Origin: Paragorgia papillata
Lineage: Eukaryota; Cnidaria; Anthozoa; Scleralcyonacea; Coralliidae
Length of the DNA: 64,000 nucleotides
Direction: 5' to 3'
Assembly (NCBI GenBank): GCA_035771165.1
Contig: JAWNZC010000314.1
Location: 848,501 to 912,500 of the forward strand
The first letter of the stretch is position 1. Each line of letters begins with the position of its first letter. Below, in pieces: positions 53,803 through 64,000 of this stretch. The position numbers were made by a program, and so were the translations under genes. The notes beneath the pieces were generated by a model that was given only the letters and a program-made list of their open reading frames with translations, did no database searches and was not told the origin of the DNA.

Positions 53803-54236
53803 ATAAAAGAAGTTTACTTGCACTTTGTCTCCGTATTGTTTTGCCTCTAGGGAGCTTAAGCAAATACAACGCGAACGTCAAGGACAACGTCCTTAATACA
53901 ATAGAATTTTCCTCACACAACAAAGAAAATGAATAATGTTTAGTCCCAAGAGTAATCCTAACGCCGTCCCCATTCTACATAAATGATATTCACACCATTT
54001 TCACGTCTTCAGGGGACGTCAACTCGTGAAACGGCGAAACCTGTTAGTTGAGGTTGACTTCAAACTATGCGACAAAATCCTTTTAGAACTCTAAAGCTTT
54101 TGGATGTCGAAAAACATACTTTAAGAATTCAATACTGCGTAAATGATTCGTAGTTTCTGCTATAGAACTGAAGTTTAGATTGCCGTCGTCGTCCTAGCCT
54201 GCTTAAGCTCCCTAACTTATAAAGACAACTAAGTCC
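53803..54236. other. No recognised gene
   Basis: Short frames only. A CGTCTTCAGGGGACGTCAAC segment near 54007 resembles retroelement-end sequence, but I cannot assign it. Confidence 0.35.
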
Positions 54237-56148
54237 TTATTCAAAAATGGCCGCCAAATCATACAGTTGGGCCTTATTCTCTGTCAATGGATCTTGGTCC
54301 ACTGACCAAATGTTTTTATCAGTTAAAGAACAGTCGAATAAATTCTTCTTCACGACCGCCTTCTGTTTTTCGCTCATTTTGAAATAGTTTTCACCTGCTT
54401 CTAAATATTTAAATCTCTCTTTAATTTGATATTCTCCTCTTCCATAACACAGCCAGAAATTGTTCCTGCTCTTGCCTTTTGACGACTTTCCGGAAGCGCT
54501 CTACAATGTCGCATACAGTTTTTTTCTTTCTTCCGAAGCTGTTGTCGTCTTGATCTTCTTCTTTTAAAACCTTATTCATCGACTCGCTGGCATTCTGGGT
54601 GTAGACATCAGGCGGGAAACCCAAACCACACAGAGAGCGAACTTCCACTGTCATCGTTTCCTTTATAGTTTTGGCCTTTTTCTCAACAAAATATGAGAGA
54701 ACTGTCTGCTCCTTTGGCATGCCTGGTTTCCCAAGTTGCCTTCACCTTATCCAATGCGTCGTCAAATTCCTTTGACGATAAGGAATGGATTAGGCCACCC
54801 TCGTCTCCCCGTCCAAATATGTCGGCCAGATATTCTTTGCTTATTGCACTCGGAATTCCCAGAGCTGAAAGCTTGCTCAGTATGTTGTCCTTCATGTGAA
54901 TGTCGCACCTTAAATGCACAGCACTTCGAAAAGTACGCAATAGAGCATTTACCATATTAATTTCTCCGTCTGTACCTAAAGCTAAAACGCCTGCACAGTG
55001 CACAGGGTTGGATGCCATCTTACAATCTCAGAATCCAAAACGTTAGTAAGACCGTTCAAGCTTTGACTTGTGTAATACACCAGGTCCAACAATGGCAGGA
55101 GAATTTCCATTCTTGGTTTGAAGGATGGGATTCCGATAAGTTGCGAAGGTCATGTAGTAGTCGCACAAGTCAAATGTTGCATCTACTCCAAGAATACAAA
55201 ACATTTCTGGATCTGTGCAAAACCTTTCCATGTCCTTAAGTTGTTGCTTTGTGGCAAGAAAGATTATGGTTCCGGAGTCACCTGAACGGAGCGGATCAAT
55301 GCCGTACTGTCATCTTGTATTTCTTCTTTACATTTTTGCATCAGGTACTGAAGTGGATCTGAAATTTTTTCCGTGGAAGTGGTCGACTGTATTATATTAT
55401 ATACCGATCGCACGTTATCTATTCCACCCCTTTCGTCTATAATATTGTGCATGATCTTTTTTGGGTCGTGTTTGAATACGTCCTTTTTAATTTTATCCAG
55501 TGTACTCTTTCTTGTGCGCGTGTAAGGTTTATTGTTTACCTTACTTCCAGCGTGACGTGTCAGAGCCACTGCCTGTTCCCCTTCTGTAAAAATATACTGC
55601 AAGAAGGCATATCGACAACTGGCCCGATTACTGTCCACCGGCGCCGCTGTAATTATTGTCTTCTTCAGACTGTGGAGATTGTTGTTGTGATAATACCTCC
55701 TAGTAAACTTATACACACCATCTTCTACTTGCTTACTGCCGCGGACTTTTTAAACTTTTTTACTAGTTTTCCTAAAAAAATCTGTTTTGACGCCCGTGCA
55801 ATGCCACACACCTAGGTCATCACATTTTAAGTCCTCTATGTTTTCAATGCACGAAGTATCAACCACAAATGCCGTATTTCTTTCCACGCTAGTTGGGACA
55901 CATGTTGCAACTTGAGTGGGTTTCGCTTTACTAAGTAATATCTCAGCGATTTCATTCATTTGTTTCCCTTTTACTAATCCCCATTGGTACACTTTTAGCC
56001 TTTCGTCATTGCCATATATGGCAGCCTGGATTTTCTTTAAATGTACAGGAAGCGTCGCTTTCCGATCTATAAAACAGGTAGGTCAGCGTGAAGCCTCAGT
56101 TTTGAATATTTTCTTTAGACGACGGTTATCATAGTATGAGAAAAAGTC
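54237..56148 (-). pseudogene. MULE-like DDE transposase core, frameshifted
   Basis: Minus-strand frame from acceptor TATAG/GAC at 56148. Blocks in order: YYDNRRLKKIF, VYQWGLVKGKQM, a long helical region (55716-55264), GVDATFDLCDYYMTFATYRN (first D), LGTDGEINMVNALLRTF (second D), HLRCDIHMKDNI, then ASESMNKVLKEE (candidate E). The final part runs to a stop at 54239-54237. Lesions are a TGA near 56086, a TAA near 55747, a frameshift near 55260, stops near 55040 and a frameshift near 54700. The D..D..E spacing and C-x-H-like segment suggest a Mutator-type transposase. Not active as it stands. Confidence 0.65.
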
Positions 56149-56236
56149 CTATATGTTTATAAACAGGCTCTTAATTATAGGAAGAAGTAATCTCAAAGTG
56201 CATGAAATGAACTGATATGTTAAATAAACAGCTTAC

Positions 56237-58164
56237 GTCATTTCTTCGCTCTTCTCTGAGGCTGAGCCATCTGATCCATCTGACCACGACGAACTACTAC
56301 CTTTTCTCTTACGAGTGCGATTCTTTGCTTCTGAACAATGATATTAAATTAATCAACATTAAATTGTGATTAACACAGGTAATAATGTTAATGGCAGTAA
56401 TGTAACGCAGGCTAAGTACTATTTCGAAAACTAGCGATTTCTCTAAACCAATCATGGATCTCACTGCATGCAACATCACCAGCCAATGACGTTGCTTGAT
56501 TTGTATATATAGATCATGGATCACGTCAGATGAGGTGATTTATCGTTTTCAATGCCCTGGAAATTAGCCGGGAAAATTTAGTAAGTCTGTTAAAACATAA
56601 TTTTTCTATTTTTTATTGTATAAAACAAATTTATCTCTGTTCAGTTATTTAGATGCACAGAAGACGTAACAACGTGGTAAGAATTTGTTCTTACCACGTT
56701 GTGACATCATCTGTGCATCTATAATTGAACAGACAACGGCAAAATGGAATCTATTTAACAAATAGATTCCATTTTGCCGTTGTCTGTTCAGTTATAGATG
56801 CACAGATGACGTCACAACGTGGTTAGAACAAAAAAGTGGCCCACGAGACGCAGTCGAGTGGGTCACTGATGTTCTTACCATGTTGTGACGTCCTCTGTGC
56901 ATCTATAACTGAACAACAGACAACAAAAAAATGGAATCTATTTGTTTTATACAATGCAAAAATATAAAAAATTCTGTTTTAACGGATTTATTAAATTTTC
57001 CCGGCGAATTTCCGGGGCATTGAAAAATATAAATCACTTCATCTGACGTGATCCATGATCTATACAAATCAAGCAACGTCATTGGCTCGTGATGTTGCAG
57101 TGAGGTCCATGATTGGTTTAGAGAATCGGTCAGTGACGTAATCTGTGCATCTGTACTTTTATAGATCATGGCTATCGACCAATAAAAACGCACGTACTAT
57201 TCAAATTATTGTATAATTGTTAAATATACCATGCACAGCATGGCGTAAAGCTACTGTTATACTATACCAGTGTATCCTTGGTTCAGCCCGGGAATACACA
57301 TGTTGGATGGCATGTCTTCACTGTAAAAGAGAAGATGAGTGATTCTGAAGAATATATATTAGAACAAGAACTGGTATCGACGTTTATAATAGTTACAAAC
57401 AGAAAATCAATTTTAAAAATAAGTTTAAAATAAAGAACAAAATCATGCAATACTTACCCTTCTGATAAAACCTCCTTTTTCGGAATTCCGATCATTTGAT
57501 GTTTCTCTTCAAGCTTTAATGGACATAAAAATTTAATATAAGTTACACGCGTACATCGTACATGATGCCGGATATACATATATACACACGCACTCAGTAA
57601 TATACTTATATAGATATGCATATATGTACATGCACATGCACAATGAGTCTGTAAAAGGTATACGTCTTGTTTATTGTATTGATAAAACACATAAAGCTGT
57701 TTTTATAAGAACAAAGTCAATTTTACCTTGATTGCATGGGCTTGACTCATTTTCGGCGACAACACATTTCGCTTCAGCCTCAGGGGGGTCCTGAAAAGCG
57801 TTCCAATACTTCCGCCATAAGCCCTAAAGAAGTAAATTGATCATGAGAAATGAACGAGAAGTTTATATGCGCTCGATCCGAAGTGAGCACAGCTGGGTGA
57901 TGGATAAATATATAGGGTGAACTGCACTCATGAAAATCAAAAGCTTGTTATTTGATCATATGGTAGAAATAGAAGATCGTTGTGGGTGTGGAACTATCTT
58001 CATTGGAAAAATGGAGAGGTTGTGAAAATCTTTAGCTCAAACACACCCATAATTTTAGTCAAATTAACGTACAGTATATAATGCACTGAATACTTACTTC
58101 ATCGAACCTCTACGTTTTATTGGTGAATCACATTCAGAATCTCTCGATATTGAAACTGGTTCGA
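56237..58164 (-). CDS. Five chained exons upstream of the transposase core
   Basis: Exons (minus): 58164-58098, 57823-57727, 57513-57458, 57320-57268, 56330-56237. All have AG/GT borders and the codon phases join without a break. The encoded protein begins VEPVSISRDSECDSPIKRRG, continues with TLFRTPLRLKRNV, EEKHQMIGIPKKEV and MCIPGLNQGYT, and ends with TRKRKGSSSSWSDGSDGS. This has NLS-like KRKR and acidic/serine runs. The phase does not continue into the 56148 exon, possibly through a small indel. The link to the transposase is inferred from strand, order and spacing only. Confidence 0.55.
56435..57129. mobile_element. Foldback MITE containing further hairpins
   Basis: Outer arms (56435-~56600 and ~56975-57129) are inverted copies (TCTCTAAACCAATCATGG ... 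CCATGATTGGTTTAGAGA). Between them lie more palindromes: 56651-56720 (AGATGCACAG...CTGTGCATCT), 56720-56796 (around ACAACGGCAAAATGGAATCT) and 56790-56910. It sits in an intron of the minus-strand gene. Confidence 0.75.
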
Positions 58165-58595
58165 CTTTTGTTCTATATTTAGTGCAATATTACAAACCAA
58201 AGTTAGAAAATAAATCAAACAATAAGGAAACAACATCGTGCACAACCCACTCCTCAAACAACCAAATAAGTCGAACAAATAAATAATAAATGATAAATAA
58301 TAAGTAATAAATGATAAATAATAATTAACAAGTAACAGGTTTAACAGGTAACAGGTAATAGGTAATAAATAAGAAATAGATAATAAACAGACAGACAGAC
58401 AAATCGAAAGAATGTTGAAATAAATGGGTTAATTTCATTTTGTTGGGTGACCCGCATTCAGAGTCGCTCGAGATTGTCATAACCTCCCGTGAAGCTCTAC
58501 TTCAAATCAAAATAAAAGATATTTAACCTTTACCCGTTTTAACTAGACAATATATTTATATACTGCTGCATATAAATTTTCTTTGCATTTCACAC

Positions 58596-59328
58596 CAGAA
58601 TTTTTTCAGAAAATGAAGCGTGTCGATCTCGGCACTTCAACGCTTTCTTCCACAATCTTCCTAAAAAGGAATTATCAATTTGTTAGTGAATAAAGAAAAT
58701 AACAATTTATTCATCGTTATTTATTTTTAGTTTTCCGGCATAGTCACGAAGGTATGTGTGTGGAAATATATACATGAAAAGAGAGTGCATGTGGTTGTCC
58801 AATTATCAGTTGATCGAATTTAGAATCAATATCGAAGCTTAATAATTATAAATGCGTCAGTATAACATGCTTTGTTTAAAAATCTTCGTTATAAAACGTT
58901 GCGTTAAAGATCGCCAAGCTATTTCAAACGTCGAACTGCAATCGGGATTTTCTAACAGATACAGTACAAATTAACGTTTATTCACCAGTTTTAAGATGAG
59001 CGTCTTTGGCTAGAAACTTTGCACTATCCTTGGGGTATGTTGTTTACAACTAAACAATTATTTATCGAAAATCCCAGGAAATACGACTCACCTTTATCAG
59101 TACTAGTACTTGGGATTTTGGTACGCCGCTTGTGAGAACTCACGGTTTCGCAAGAGCTTTTTCTATATGATCAGTAAATTTCTCGCATTAGCATATCCAT
59201 TGCGCTCGCACTAATCATGAACATTTTGAACCAATTAAACATGTTCTTGTTTATAGTTACCTACCTAGTCGCTAATTCATGATCCGAATTTTCGTCATTG
59301 GAAGACGAGTTATTTTTCCTTTTTTTTC
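58596..59328 (-). CDS. Three chained exons, NLS and acidic
   Basis: Exons (minus): 59328-59265, 59162-59092, 58660-58596. Acceptors CTTCAG, TATAG and TTTTAG and donors GTAGGT, GTGAGT and GTGTGA are present, and the codon phases are continuous. The product starts KKRKNNSSSNDENSDHELAT, then SSCETVSSHKRRTKIPSTST and GRLWKKALKCRDRHASFSEK. The phase does not continue directly to the exon at 58164. A decayed relative of that exon with SSDSECGSP lies near 58480-58440. Confidence 0.45.
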
Positions 59329-59354
59329 CTGAAGAAGGATTAACACGTGCTACA

Positions 59355-59825
59355 CTCTTAAAACAAGGTGTGTTAAAACAACACACTTTTCTTGTCCAGA
59401 ATATAACACACCTTAAGATGTGTTAATATGACACACCAATGTGTGTTAACATAACACATCTTAAGGTGTGTTTTTTGCTTGTCCAGAATATAACACACCT
59501 TAAGGTGTGTTTTATAAACAGGTGTGTTATTTAACACATCTTGGTGTGTTAACGAAAACACCTTGGTGTGTTAATGTAACACACCTTAAGATGTGTTAGT
59601 TTAGCACACCTTAAGATGTGTTAGTTTAACACACCTTAAGATGTGTTAGTTTAACACACCTTAAGATGTGTTAGTTTAACACACCTTAAGATGTGTTAGT
59701 TTAACACACCTTAAGATCTGTTAGCTAGTGTAACACACCTTAAGATGTGTTAGTGTAACACACCTTAAGAGATGTGTTAGTGTAACACACCTTAAGAGAT
59801 GTGTTAGTGTAACACACCTTAAGAT
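59355..59825. repeat. Palindromic minisatellite (AACACACCTTAAGGTGTGTT)n
   Basis: About 16-18 units of 20-24 bp, each an almost perfect palindrome around CTTAAG, with T/A-rich spacers. It lies in an intron of the minus-strand gene and could form repeated hairpins. Confidence 0.9.
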
Positions 59826-59946
59826 CTGATGAATAAATATATAAAGAGTTAAACTGAAAAAATATATTAGAAAATATTTAATTAATTTCAAAAAATATCT
59901 ATACAATACTAAAACTATGAAGTACGTTATAAAAGCAATTTGTTTC

Positions 59947-60193
59947 CTAGTTCATATATTTTATTTTAATAGTATGGACATCATTTCGACGTTCAGCCAT
60001 GAAAGTTGAGTATTTAGTTCCTCTAATTACATTGTCTTTAATTTCTAAAGCAACGTCTCGCAGGAAAAAAATAATTCCTGACATGATATCAGGGTAGCTC
60101 ATATCAAATACAAAGTAAGTTGATATGACATCCACCATTTTCCCTGGAAAAGCATTTCCGTCAGGGATTGCTGATGCAGCAGCTGCTAGAAAT
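59947..60193 (-). CDS. Possible exon, unknown
   Basis: Minus strand, acceptor TTTCTAG at ~60194 then AAASAIPDGNAFPGKMVDVI, a hydrophobic segment (DIMSGIIFFLRDVAL) and a stop at ~59947. It looks like real coding sequence, but no domain is recognised. Confidence 0.35.
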
Positions 60194-60387
60194 TTAAGAG
60201 AAAATGTTTTCAGACTATTACTTCTAGCAGTGGGGATATTAACCCATTCCAGGCTAAGCCGGCTAAAAACAGCAGCTTTCCTATTTTACTCTGTTTACTG
60301 CCAGACAATTTTACTCATTAAATGGGGAGCCCTCAGCATGCATAGGTGGTTCAATAATAAGTGTAACACTGACATGGTTGGGAAAGA

Positions 60388-61040
60388 CACAAACCACTGC
60401 ATAACGCTGTTACAGTGTACAGTACCTGTATCAAATGTGCCATTTGCCAGGGCAGCTAAGAGATGTGCCATCTCGCCTTAACATTGATTATGCAGAAATA
60501 TTATGTTATCTTATTTGCTCACCAAGTGAATTTGACAGATTTTACCCTGGATTGGTTGGAATTGGTAGTTTACATGTACATGTACATCCAGGTGTATTCT
60601 TAAATTTCTGATCACTCTTACAATAACACATGGTTATAATAGAAACAAATCACATGACTGCATAATGCTGCTACCTGTATCAAATGTGCCATTTGTCCAG
60701 GGTGGCTAAGAGATGTGCCATCTCGCCTTAACATTGATTATGCAGAAATATGTTATCTTATTTGCTCACCAAGTGAATTTGACAGATTTTACCCAGGTCT
60801 GGATTGTCTGGAATTAGGTGTATGCACATTTAAAATTCTTAAATTTCTGGATTTTCTGATCACTCTTACAATAACACATGGTTAAAATAGAAACAAATCA
60901 CTGCATAATGCTGCTACCTGTATGGAATGTGCCATTTTTCCAGGGCGGCTGAGATGTGCTATCTCGCCTTTTAAACATTGAATATGCAGAAATATGTTAT
61001 CATATTTGCTCGCTAGTATAAGTGAATAATTTTGAAAGAT
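60388..61040. repeat. ~250-bp tandem repeat, 2.7 copies
   Basis: The block starting ACTGCATAA(C/T)GCTG, with GATGTGCCATCTCGCCTTAA, TATGCAGAAATAT and GATCACTCTTACAATAACAC, is repeated at ~60395, ~60655 and ~60900 with ~10 percent differences. Confidence 0.85.
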
Positions 61041-61360
61041 TTTACACAGGTCGGGTAAAATATATTAATAAACTTGTACGTTCTACTATTAACTAATATA
61101 ACAACTACTAACTAGTATAATAACTTACCACTATTCCTCACTACACTAGCCGGGGAGAAAAGGTGGCAGATAAAGCTCAGCGCGAGCGGTCAAGCCTCGA
61201 TTTCATGATTGTTTGGCAAGCCAAGCGCAGCGCGTAATTTAAACAATGGAAACTTTCCAAAATGCGTTAAAAATATTATTCGCGATCTAGCCCCGAGTTC
61301 TTATGAGCGTGTAGGACTTCTTTAACGCTAAACGTACAGGAATATTATCCAAACGCAGTA

Positions 61361-62143
61361 CTAAGATAGACGGCAACAGTGAACAGTCATATTAAAACAC
61401 GAGGTAACAAAACTGGCAAGTGGCAAGTTACTTAATACCGCGCCGATCACTTCGTCTCTTTCTTCGGCAGGACTCGGCGAAGCTTTAAGCACGCTGGCGT
61501 CTCCTTCGAGCACAGAGGTTTTAATTACAATACTGTTGAATGCACGTGTCAGCAGCAAACGGTAGCCAGACTTTGGGAAGACTGTTAAAAACACGGTTTG
61601 GTCACCGAATAAACAGACAAGTGTTGTCCCGTCAATACAGTTACTGTATCTGTATAAAAGAAAATATTAAGACTCATAAGATTTATATCATACGAGGCAA
61701 CTGAGCAACAAATCAAAAATCTTGAAGTAAAGCTACTCTTACGTGCCTTTTAACGTATCGCAAACGTCTTGTGGAACCTGCTTGATCTTCAAGAAATCGA
61801 TTAGTTCTGAAGACTGAAGTGTTCATCAGTTCATGTTACTGAAGAGTCTGAAGTCCAACCTTCGCATGACAACAGTCGACAAAAGTGCGGCAATTTGCGC
61901 CAAAAATGGCTCTTCCAATTCCGATCGAAGTTTAAGCGACTAAGACAGGTCTAAGTAGTAACTGTAAGTAGTACTGAAATAGCAGCGTAACAAGTCTTAG
62001 AGACGTTTAATTTCTTACAAATTATTAGGAAAGAGTGTTTATTTATAGAAAGGCATGTTAAAGGCATGTTCAAAATTGTGAAATACCAAAGAAAAAAATC
62101 TGCTCACTTTACCTTGCACAACTTCAGAGAAGCTACGATCCAT
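61361..62143 (-). CDS. SAM-like domain gene, 5' exons intact
   Basis: Exons (minus): 62143-62113 (ATG), 61806-61743, 61649-61361. Splice borders are good (GTAAAG, CTTCAG, GTAAGA, ATACAG) and the total is 384 bp = 128 codons, so the frames join exactly. The 127-residue product, MDRSFSEVVQELIDFLKIKQ then IDGTTLVCLFGDQ and FPKSGYRLLLTRAFN, has the pattern of a SAM-like domain (N-terminal helix, I-x-G turn, C-terminal helix). It may be a short complete gene, or its third exon may also splice on to the exons at 59328 and beyond, giving one long transposon-type gene with the transposase core at 54.2-56.1 kb. The sequence alone does not decide this. Confidence 0.5.
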
Positions 62144-63060
62144 AGCGCCGATTAAAAACAACTGCAGCAATAAGGTTTTGCTTATGCTTCACAAGACACA
62201 ACTGTAAAACACTTTCCGTTTAATTGGCGAAATATTAAATGAAAATAGAATCTAGTTAAGTAATTGGTTCAGTTTGGTTCATTTAAAAATAGATATAAGA
62301 GCTTGAGGCACGACATATTAAACAATGTATTGGCAGTAAACAAAAATCGGATTAAAATAGGTAAAAGATTGAGTCAGTTAAATATTAAAGTACTATGTTT
62401 TTAACAGTAAGGTACGTATTAAGATATCCTGGTCAACATATACATTTCGTGATTTTTGTAATACAACCAGTACGCCTTCAGTTTTATGGTTAAAATACCA
62501 CCGAGAAAGCATATAGTAAATCGTTGTGCAACTTCGGCAAAGTCGGATTTATTCATTTAATACGCGCCCTTGTCTAAGATACGGTTGTGTTGATTGATAA
62601 TGTGACGCACTTGCATGGTTTAAGATTTAGACATAACTAGCTATAAATAAGAGAGTGTACTGTGTAGTATGAAACGAGCGTGTGCATTGAGACAGGAGAA
62701 ATAAACCTATTGAAACCCCACAATTGTGATCGAAGAACAGCTTAGCGGAGGCGAGCATTTGCGACAGAAGAAAGTGTCTCTTAATATTTATGAGGCTTGA
62801 GGCAAACATTTAACTTTTTGTGAGTCGAACTCGAAGCAAATTAGCTTAAATATTAGAGGACCTTATTTCAGTTATTTGTATTGAGTTTGGCCGGACTCAT
62901 AAAAGGTTAATAAGAAAAGATTTATATTTATATTATATAAGTAAGGGTGCGTAGCATTTCATTTCAAAGGGAAAAGCAAAAAGCGCGTAAATCACACGTT
63001 TTATCAGATAAAAAGGCACATTTTGGTGTCAAAAGGGAACACCCCCCGAAACTTAGCGAA
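62144..63060. other. Promoter side of the SAM-like gene; no other gene
   Basis: AT-rich sequence without a recognised gene. No TATA box is obvious within 100 bp upstream of the ATG at 62143. Confidence 0.4.
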
Positions 63061-63061
63061 G

Positions 63062-63584
63062 CTAGACAAATCTTATTATAATTATTATAATTATTATAAT
63101 TATTATTATAATACCGTCGGATATGAGACTAACCTAAGAAAAAATATACAGCGCAAACACTCAAAATATAAAGAGATGATCATAGAACAAAAGAAAAAAT
63201 TCCAGTCAGTAAAGTTCGTAAATCTCTCAATCAGTGCACTCGGTGTTTTTGAAAAAGAATCTTCGGTTTTTATAGAAATGTTGGATCGTTTGAACTCAGA
63301 CAAGGCTCATGTTAAATATATCATTAGGAAAATCATTAATATTGCAATAAGGACGACATACTACGTTTTCTGTTCTAGAAACAAGGATTGGACGAATCCA
63401 GATTTAATGAACTTCTAATATCTTACTTTTTATATCATATATTTATGTAATTGTGTAGTGTAATATATAACCATTATAGTATATCAAGTAGCCAATTGTA
63501 AATTACCTTTAACAGTGAGATTTGCAGTTGTAAGTATATAAAAAAAATTCAATAAAGTTTTCATTATTATTATTATTATTATAA
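63062..63584 (+). mobile_element. LINE 3' end, tandem copy A
   Basis: Starts in an (ATTATA)n-type tail (63070-63112), then ~100 codons (63113-63418) ending SRNKDWTNPDLMNF. The order E-x-N-x-R, FVNLSISALGVF, IAIRTTYYVFC fits the restriction-like endonuclease/C-terminal end of an animal LINE as I recall. A 3' UTR with an (ATT)n tail follows at 63562-63581. Confidence 0.6.
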
Positions 63585-64000
63585 GCCAAATATGAAGAAA
63601 TAGTTAGACAACAAAGTGAACACTTTAGCACTGTTAAATTTGTCAATCTCTCGATTAGTTCACTCGGTGTTTTCGCAAAAGAGTGTACCTCCTTTATAGC
63701 AATGTTAAACGATGTAGGAGTTGATGTGAAGCATCAAAATTATTGTGTCAGAAAAATGATATCTATTGCCATCAGAACAACCTATTATATTTTTTGCTGC
63801 AGAAATAAGGAATGGACGAATCCTGACTTACTGAACTTTTAAGTTTTTAAGTAGCTTAGTTGTGATTCAAGTAGTCGATTGTAAATTACCTCGATGAGTG
63901 AGATTTACAATTGTTTGTTTAGAAAAAAAACCCAAAAAAACCCAACAAAAAACAAAAATAAAGTTTCCATTATTATAATTATTATTATTATTATTATTAT
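63585..64000 (+). mobile_element. LINE 3' end, tandem copy B
   Basis: Directly after the tail of copy A, another copy (63586-63842) ending CRNKEWTNPDLLNF. It has about 60 percent protein identity to copy A. It also ends in (ATT)n, running off the window end. So this is a head-to-tail series of related LINE 3' ends, not one element. Confidence 0.6.

Noticed and set aside
60125..60481. Plus-strand 118-residue frame
   Set aside because: It is opposite a better-supported minus-strand exon and runs into the 250-bp tandem repeat.

Overview
The window looks like a piece of an animal nuclear genome, most likely a cnidarian (probably an anthozoan such as a coral or sea anemone). The reasons are AT-rich DNA, spliced exons with GT/AG borders, very high repeat content, and a mix of LINE, BEL/Pao, Gypsy, hAT, pogo-like, MULE-like, Polinton-like and hammerhead-ribozyme elements. 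The taxonomic call is inference from style and family resemblance, not from a search. Host genes are few and most of the sequence is mobile-element debris.

Layout. 1-9.3 kb: LINE 3' ends, a minisatellite, hairpin MITEs, a 2.16-kb inverted-repeat element (4742-6904), an apparently intact hammerhead ribozyme (6952-7014) and a pogo-like MITE. 9.36-10.57 kb: two exons of a phosphoribosyltransferase-like gene (minus strand). 11.1-13.95 kb: a nearly full LINE whose 5' end abuts an inverted copy of one of those exons. 15.3-17.7 kb: a 3'-truncated BEL/Pao element (minus). 18-27.5 kb: microsatellites and minisatellites, a decayed SAM-domain gene copy (minus, 23.35-24.67 kb) and foldback elements. 27.99-32.03 kb: a Gypsy pol (minus) split by a 1,491-bp hAT-type insertion with perfect 8-bp target duplications. 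32.7-33.75 kb: nested MITEs. 33.86-34.56 kb: the best intact gene, a single-exon SLOG/DprA-like Rossmann-fold protein with a CRE/ETS promoter. 34.84-35.05 kb: a second intact hammerhead ribozyme between two (TA)n tracts. 35.3-36.9 kb: a LINE split by a MITE. 40.2-45.2 kb: a large palindrome with about 2-kb arms carrying a GRF zinc-finger gene and the 3' half of a protein-primed-type DNA polymerase B gene, around a centre with a zinc-finger gene and a packaging-ATPase fragment (Polinton/adintovirus-like). 46.8-47.7 kb: a pogo-like MITE. 47.9-51.97 kb: a Gypsy element with its RT palm deleted and a 59-bp micro-transposon inside. 52.9-53.8 kb: a TA-targeted insertion with a 146-bp near-perfect palindrome, then a LINE tail. 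54.2-62.1 kb: a minus-strand multi-exon gene or gene pair ending in a decayed MULE-like transposase, with a SAM-like N-terminal exon set upstream. 63.06-64 kb: tandem LINE 3' ends.

How it fits together. Most apparent ORFs are transposon fragments or in-frame readings of microsatellites. Three themes recur. First, (ATT)n microsatellites sit about where LINE 3' tails end. Second, ribozyme-bearing retroelement pieces are embedded in (TA)n tracts. Third, foldback DNA elements are nested inside other elements, often with recognisable target duplications. The strongest candidates for something unusual are the Polinton-like palindrome with its compact TATA-box gene layout, the two intact hammerhead ribozymes in TA-flanked short elements, and the intronless SLOG-like gene.
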